DNA of 64,000 nt from Desulfobacteraceae bacterium (lineage in GTDB: Bacteria; Desulfobacterota; Desulfobacteria; Desulfobacterales; JAABSP01). The notes beneath the pieces are model-generated. The model was given only the letters and a program-made list of their open reading frames with translations, was not told where the DNA came from and did no database searches. The stretch spans positions 1-64,000 of the forward strand of contig JAABSP010000004.1 of the NCBI GenBank assembly GCA_011390345.1, given 5' to 3'. How positions within the stretch are numbered: the stretch's first letter is position 1; each line of letters opens with the position of its first letter. Of the stretch, positions 59,455-64,000 are shown piece by piece. A program made the translations under genes and the position numbers.

Positions 59455-60864
59455 CTATGCAGTGAGGATCAGCACCGAACAGGAGACCCGTTCTGCGATC
59501 AGTTCCCCAACATGGGGCGTGAGGAACTCCTTCTCCTTACTGGTGCTTCCCATGACCATGAGATCATACTCATCGGCCAGTATTTTCAGCTCTCTGACCG
59601 GGTTTCCCTCCAGAAGAATCTCCCCCACATTGACCTTGTGGATATGGGCATGCTCTCTTGCCCGGTGAAAGATCGTGTCTGCTGAAAGGCTTTCTTCGCT
59701 GTGGATGAAATCCGGGGACCGGACAAAGACCACGTCCACTTCTCCCCGGAGCTGTTCTGCAATATCGATGGCGATGTCCAGGGCATAGGCGGACATGTCG
59801 GAGCCATTGAAGGGGACGAAGATCCGCTTGTAGGGATGGGAGTGCTTGGCGATCAGCATCGGTACAGGCAGAGAATTGGCCAGATCGATGATCTCGGGCC
59901 GGGTCAGGGATTTAAAAAGGGATTTTTCAAAGGGTCGGATAATGACCAGGCCCATGCTCTGCTCCTTGCTCAGATCGGAGATGGTCTCCATGGGCCGCTC
60001 TCCTGCCTCACGAGCCCGGATCTCTACCCGGCCGGACCAGGTATTGAGCCGGTCCGCGACATCCCGATGCTCTCTGCTGTGGAGAAGAGTGACATGGCCC
60101 GCCCGGGTATTGGCGGCAAGGTACATGGTCTCCTTGAGGGTTTCCTCTACCTTTTGGTCCCTTGGATCATGAAGCAGCAGGATTCCCCGGCCAAAGGAGA
60201 GGGGAAAGGGGAGATGTCTTGATGCGATGAGGGAGCAGACCTCTTTGAAGAAATCGCGCTGTCCGATCAGCACCAGCCGATCACCCTTCTCGATCAGGTC
60301 GTGGGGCCGGGGAAAGGTGAGGCAGCCGTTCTTGAAGATCCCCACCACCCGCCAGTCCGGATTCTCAAAAGAGGCCACGGAAAGCCCCACCACCCAGTTG
60401 GTTCGGGAGACATCCATCTCCACGATCTCTCCTCTGGTGTGGCAGATGGAATTGATGTTGATCCGGGGGTCCTGAAGATAATGGTAGATCACCTTTCCCA
60501 CCATGTTGGCAGGGAGGATGGTTCTCACCCCCAGCTCTGAAAAGAGGGGCTCCTTTTCCGGATCACCCACCAGCGCCAGAATCTGCATGACATTCTCTTC
60601 ATGGGCGCATCGTGCAATGGCAAGATTGACACTGTCGTCGTCCGTCAGCGCCAGAACGAATTTGGCCTCGGAAATTCCGGCCTTGTCCAGCACCACAGGG
60701 CTCGATGCATCCCCTTCGATGGTCTGGTAGATGATCGGATACCGGTTGACCATTGCCGAAAGCCGGCTCGCAACCGGATCGATGAGAACGATGTTCCAGT
60801 TTTCGCCGAGCCGCCCCACCAGATCCCGGGAGTATTTTCCTGCACCGCACAAGATTGTTTTCAT
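59455..60864 (-). CDS. RCK (TrkA_N/TrkA_C) protein fused to universal stress protein domains
   Basis: 469 aa. TrkA_N Rossmann domain (about 1-130; ILCGAGKYSRDLVGRL, a GxGxxS variant of the usual GxGxxG), TrkA_C (about 145-215), then a USP-like pair with the C-terminal USP showing RIFVPFNGSDMSAYALDIAI and DLMVMGSTSKEKEFL. It probably gates the antiporter encoded 9 bp downstream in response to nucleotides, adding a nucleotide-binding USP input. This composition is uncommon. Confidence 0.87.
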   Translation of the reverse strand: MKTILCGAGKYSRDLVGRLGENWNIVLIDPVASRLSAMVNRYPIIYQTIEGDASSPVVLDKAGISEAKFVLALTDDDSVNLAIARCAHEENVMQILALVGDPEKEPLFSELGVRTILPANMVGKVIYHYLQDPRININSICHTRGEIVEMDVSRTNWVVGLSVASFENPDWRVVGIFKNGCLTFPRPHDLIEKGDRLVLIGQRDFFKEVCSLIASRHLPFPLSFGRGILLLHDPRDQKVEETLKETMYLAANTRAGHVTLLHSREHRDVADRLNTWSGRVEIRAREAGERPMETISDLSKEQSMGLVIIRPFEKSLFKSLTRPEIIDLANSLPVPMLIAKHSHPYKRIFVPFNGSDMSAYALDIAIDIAEQLRGEVDVVFVRSPDFIHSEESLSADTIFHRAREHAHIHKVNVGEILLEGNPVRELKILADEYDLMVMGSTSKEKEFLTPHVGELIAERVSCSVLILTA

Positions 60865-60921
60865 AATCGTTTAGACCTTTATCTTTCCCTGAGGGCTTTC
60901 ATCCATTTCTACCCTTTCATT

Positions 60922-63375
60922 CTACCCTTTCACAGATCGGCCGCCCTGCAGAGCCCTCCGGAGGGCCGGAGCCAGATCCTCCAGCACCACCGGCTTGATC
61001 AGTATCTCCCGAACCCCCGCGGCTCTGGCCTTCTCCATATGCTCCACATTTCCGAATCCGGTGCAGAGCACCACCGGGAGATTGGTTTTGCTGGAGGTCG
61101 CCTTTTTCACCAGATCGAGACCGGTCATCTTCGGCATGGTCATGTCCGTCATCAGCAGACTGAAAGTATCGGGATTTTCCTGCAGGGCTTTCAATGCACT
61201 CTCTCCGTCGGCAAAAGGCGTCACCTGGTACCCGAGGCGTACCAGCATCTTCTCCATCACTTCCAGCACCGTCTCCTCGTCATCCACCAGAAGGATATGC
61301 TCCCCTTTTCCCCAGAAATTCTCCAGGGGTTCGGGAGGTTTGCCCACCGGAACCGTCTCTGCAGTGGGCAGATAGACGGAAAAGCAGCTTCCGCTGCCGG
61401 GCTCGCTCTCCACCAGGATGTGGCCGCCATGCTCCCGGACAATGCCGTAGACCACGGCCAGACCCATACCGGTTCCCTCTCCGGAAGGCTTTGTGGTGAA
61501 ATAGGGCTCGAAGATATGCTCGACAACCGATTTTTCGATACCGCTCCCGGTATCCCTCACCTGAAGGCAGAGACAGGGGAAGCGGATCTCTACTGCGGGC
61601 GAGGATCGAATCTCTTCGGCAGCGGACAATTCTCTCAAGGAGATCTCAAGCAGTCCCCCTTTTTCCGTCATGGCATGGTAGGCGTTGGTGCAGAGGTTCA
61701 TCACCACCTGATGGATCTGGGTCGGGTCCGCACAGGTGGGCGGAGCCTCAGGGTCGATCTCATACCGCACCTCGATGGTAGAGGGAAGACTGGCCTGGAT
61801 CAGCTTCACCGCCTCCTTGACGATGGGCTGAATCTGCAGGGGCTTTTTGTCCTGCTCTTTCCGCCGGCTGAAGGTTAGGATCTGCCCCACCAGGTCTCTG
61901 GCCCGGATCGCAGCCGTGAAGATCTTTTCCAGATTGGGCCGGACTTCTGCATCAGGAGGAAGGGCCGAAAGGCTCAATTCCGTCAGGCCGATGATGGGAA
62001 AAAGGATGTTGTTGAAGTCGTGCGCGATCCCTCCGGCCAGGGTTCCGATGGCCTCCATCTTCTGGGACTGGCGGAGCTGCGCCTCCATCTTCTCCCGCTC
62101 CTTCTCCATCCGCTGCCGCTCGGCCAATTCCTTCTGCGCAAGGGTATAGAGCTGGGCATTGTCCAGTGCAATGGCCGCAAGCTCGGAAAAGCGCTGAAGC
62201 ACCTCCACATCGTTCTCCCCAAAGCGCTTTACCGGGTCCGTATGGGCAAGCCCGATGACCCCTCCCTCCATATATGCCCCGGAGCGGATAGGGACGACCA
62301 TCACCGATCTCATCTGGTCGAAGAGGGATATGTCCATTCTCCCGGGCCAGTGGTTGTAGTCCTCGACATAGCGGGGCTGTCCCGAAGACCAGACCCGGCC
62401 CGCAAGCCCCTCTCCGATCTCCACCTGAAAGCCGATCTGATCGGCAAATATGCCGAAACCGGCATGGATGATCAATGCATCTTTTTTCGGATCATAGATG
62501 TGAAGAAAAGCCTCGGTCGCGCCCGTCAGCCGGGCGGCCCGGGTCACCATTGCCTGGAAGAGATCATTGAGATCCAGACGGCTGATGAGGCCGATGGCCG
62601 TCTCATGGAGGGCCTTCATATACTCGGTCTGCCGGCGCTGCTCCTCTGCCGCGGCTCTCCGTTCGGCAAGGCTCCGCTCGAACTCCGTCAGCAGGTGATT
62701 CGTGGTATGGGCAAGCAGTCCCAGCTCATCATGGGCATGGCTTTTGGGAATCTTCAAGAGCTTTTCCGCAGGCTGCGCGGGGTTGACGCCCGAGAGCTGA
62801 CGGACCATTCGCAGCAGCGCCCGGGTGATGGTGGCATAGAAGATTAAACCGAGAATTCCGGCCAGAACCACTGCCCGCACCACCTCTGTGACCAGAACCA
62901 CATGAGCCCGCCGGATGAAGTTGGCCGCGATCCGGTCCGCATCCACCACCACCAGAATATGGCCCAGGGAGTCCCCGCCGTTTCGCAGGACCAGGGGAGA
63001 TTCGTACCGGAGGTCATCTTTGAAAATCAGCTTTGTCAGCCATCCCATCCCTTCTTTTTCAGGTTCGATCCGGCGGCGGTCCGCAAGCACCCTTCCGAAA
63101 TCGTCCACCACCCGGGCATGGACAATAGGGCCATAGGCCAGAAGGCCATTGACGATCCGGAAAGCCAGGGATTTGTCCAGATCATAGGCAGCCTGAACCG
63201 CCGGCTCCTGAACCGTTCGAATGACCTGCTGTACCGTGAGATCGATCTGCTCCCTCTCCTCGAGAAGATCAAGTCCGATCTGCACGGAACTGAAGATCAG
63301 CCCGACCGCAAGACCCGCTAGGATCGTAATGATGGCCTCCCGGCCCGAAAGTCGATGCCAGAACCTGACGCGCAT
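60922..63375 (-). CDS. Hybrid sensor histidine kinase with GAF domain and C-terminal receiver
   Basis: 817 aa. Two membrane helices (about 15-35 and 165-185) around a periplasmic sensor, a HAMP-like region (about 190-245), GAF domain (about 255-410), HisKA with GGIAHDFNNILFPIIG, HATPase (DTGSGIEKSVVEHIF, GTGMGLAVVYGIV), and a receiver (about 690-810; DDEETVLEVMEKML, phospho-acceptor in LLMTDMTMPK). No output domain, so it likely feeds a separate regulator. Position on the minus strand after the RCK-USP gene (57 bp) does not prove linkage. Confidence 0.92.
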   Translation of the reverse strand: MRVRFWHRLSGREAIITILAGLAVGLIFSSVQIGLDLLEEREQIDLTVQQVIRTVQEPAVQAAYDLDKSLAFRIVNGLLAYGPIVHARVVDDFGRVLADRRRIEPEKEGMGWLTKLIFKDDLRYESPLVLRNGGDSLGHILVVVDADRIAANFIRRAHVVLVTEVVRAVVLAGILGLIFYATITRALLRMVRQLSGVNPAQPAEKLLKIPKSHAHDELGLLAHTTNHLLTEFERSLAERRAAAEEQRRQTEYMKALHETAIGLISRLDLNDLFQAMVTRAARLTGATEAFLHIYDPKKDALIIHAGFGIFADQIGFQVEIGEGLAGRVWSSGQPRYVEDYNHWPGRMDISLFDQMRSVMVVPIRSGAYMEGGVIGLAHTDPVKRFGENDVEVLQRFSELAAIALDNAQLYTLAQKELAERQRMEKEREKMEAQLRQSQKMEAIGTLAGGIAHDFNNILFPIIGLTELSLSALPPDAEVRPNLEKIFTAAIRARDLVGQILTFSRRKEQDKKPLQIQPIVKEAVKLIQASLPSTIEVRYEIDPEAPPTCADPTQIHQVVMNLCTNAYHAMTEKGGLLEISLRELSAAEEIRSSPAVEIRFPCLCLQVRDTGSGIEKSVVEHIFEPYFTTKPSGEGTGMGLAVVYGIVREHGGHILVESEPGSGSCFSVYLPTAETVPVGKPPEPLENFWGKGEHILLVDDEETVLEVMEKMLVRLGYQVTPFADGESALKALQENPDTFSLLMTDMTMPKMTGLDLVKKATSSKTNLPVVLCTGFGNVEHMEKARAAGVREILIKPVVLEDLAPALRRALQGGRSVKG

Positions 63376-63386
63376 GAAAATCTCTT

Positions 63387-63905
63387 CTATTCCGGAAGGG
63401 GAATCTCCCGATGTTCGGAGGCCAGTTTCAGATAGACATGGGCCGGAATCTCCAGAGCCTCGATGATCTCTTCATCCATCTCCTTTTTGAGCACGGCCGG
63501 GGTTCCGGCCACGAGATGGCGGGGGCCCACTTCCTGATTCTCCCGCACCACCGCGCCGGCCCCAACAATGGAGCCGGTCCTGATATGTGCGCCATTGAGT
63601 ACCACTGAACTGATCCCGATCAGGCAGTTATCCTCAATGGTGCAGCCGTGAACCACGGCATTGTGGCCCACGGTCACATTCGCGCCGATGATCGCTGGCT
63701 TTCCCGGGTCCGCATGGATTGTGCTGTTGTCCTGGATGTTGGAATTCTTCCCGATTCTGATCGGGGCCTCATCCCCCCGGATCACCGTGCCGTACCAGAC
63801 GCTCACATTGTCGCCCAGTTCCACGTCTCCGATGACCATGGCCGTGGGCGCGATAAAGACATTCTCCCCCAGCAAGGGGTTTTTTCCTTTATACTCCAGA
63901 ATCAT
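63387..63905 (-). CDS. Gamma-carbonic-anhydrase-like hexapeptide-repeat protein
   Basis: 172 aa. Left-handed beta-helix with hexapeptide repeats (FIAPTAMVIGDVELGDNVSVW). Metal-ligand His residues are visible in STIHADP and TVGHNAVVHGC, as in YrdA/PaaY-type gamma carbonic anhydrase-like trimers. Reaction not shown. It stands 11 bp before the hybrid kinase. Confidence 0.9.
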   Translation of the reverse strand: MILEYKGKNPLLGENVFIAPTAMVIGDVELGDNVSVWYGTVIRGDEAPIRIGKNSNIQDNSTIHADPGKPAIIGANVTVGHNAVVHGCTIEDNCLIGISSVVLNGAHIRTGSIVGAGAVVRENQEVGPRHLVAGTPAVLKKEMDEEIIEALEIPAHVYLKLASEHREIPLPE

Positions 63906-63962
63906 TCAATCTCCTTATTATTAGCTTTTCCGGTTTTTAGCCTTTCCGGCTTTTGTAATTTT

Positions 63963-64000
63963 CTACTTCCGCCCCATCTTTTTCAGCTCCCGCAGAATCT
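63963..64000 (-). CDS. C-terminal end of a further gene, cut by the window edge
   Basis: An open minus-strand frame enters from the right and ends with ILRELKKMGRK and a TAG at 63963. Twelve codons are too few to identify it. Its spacing (57 bp before the carbonic-anhydrase-like start) fits the same operon. Confidence 0.45.
   Translation of the reverse strand, partial: ILRELKKMGRK

Overview
The window looks like the chromosome of an anaerobic, GC-rich Gram-negative bacterium, most likely a member of the Desulfobacterota (formerly Deltaproteobacteria). This is inferred from gene content: a D-lactate/glycolate-dehydrogenase-type FAD/Fe-S oxidase, a NuoE-NuoF-NuoG-HdrA electron-transfer operon under sigma-54 control, two sigma-54 activators, a pyruvoyl arginine decarboxylase/agmatinase pair, Lol-type lipoproteins and a two-partner-secretion exoprotein. 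No rRNA, phage, transposase or CRISPR array was seen. There is one tRNA, tRNA-Pro(CGG).

Layout. 1-6.9 kb (minus strand): a partial old-yellow-enzyme oxidoreductase, a FAD/Fe-S dehydrogenase, an AlbA_2 ATP-binding protein, a UbiB-type kinase and a zinc-ribbon protein. 7.0-24.1 kb: an XRE regulator gene followed by a segment of about 16.6 kb whose two ends carry a 110-bp direct repeat (108/110 identical) of the 3' end of that regulator gene. Inside are two convergent operons and nothing else. The plus operon encodes a secreted VWA protein, an ABC ATPase, a MacB/FtsX-like permease, a SUMF1-fold protein, two lipoproteins and an S41 protease with a SPOR domain. The minus operon encodes four secreted coiled-coil proteins, a TolQ/MotA-like protein, two ExbD/TolR-like proteins, a TPR-like protein and a polytopic membrane protein. 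I find no match to a described system and consider this the most interesting part of the window: it reads as a self-contained, proton-motive-force-driven envelope machine on an island.

24.1-28.1 kb: an aromatic-residue-rich leader peptide and attenuator terminator ahead of DAHP synthase and aroB, then PilZ, CPBP protease and DksA-like genes. 28.2-31.0 kb (minus): PhoD-like phosphatase and an M20 peptidase. 31.3-38.6 kb: a PAS/sigma-54 activator, a cluster of TGTTTCA-type sites, a consensus -24/-12 promoter and the NuoEFG-HdrA operon, a complete regulator-to-operon circuit. 38.7-47.3 kb: BrnT/BrnA toxin-antitoxin, an amino-acid ABC binding protein and permease without an ATPase, two NlpC/P60 lipoproteins, a ZraSR-like two-component pair and an M23 peptidase with a structured leader.

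47.3-64 kb: a 1279-aa TpsA-type exoprotein with nested repeats, a NYN nuclease fused to a cold-shock-like domain, a SpoIIAA-like protein, a Dabb protein, GlnRS, a DsbA-like protein, a small lipoprotein, agmatinase and arginine decarboxylase (putrescine synthesis), tRNA-Pro, a sensor-propeller gene relic, a CPA2 antiporter with an RCK-USP regulator, a hybrid histidine kinase, a gamma-carbonic-anhydrase-like protein and the tail of one more gene cut by the window edge.
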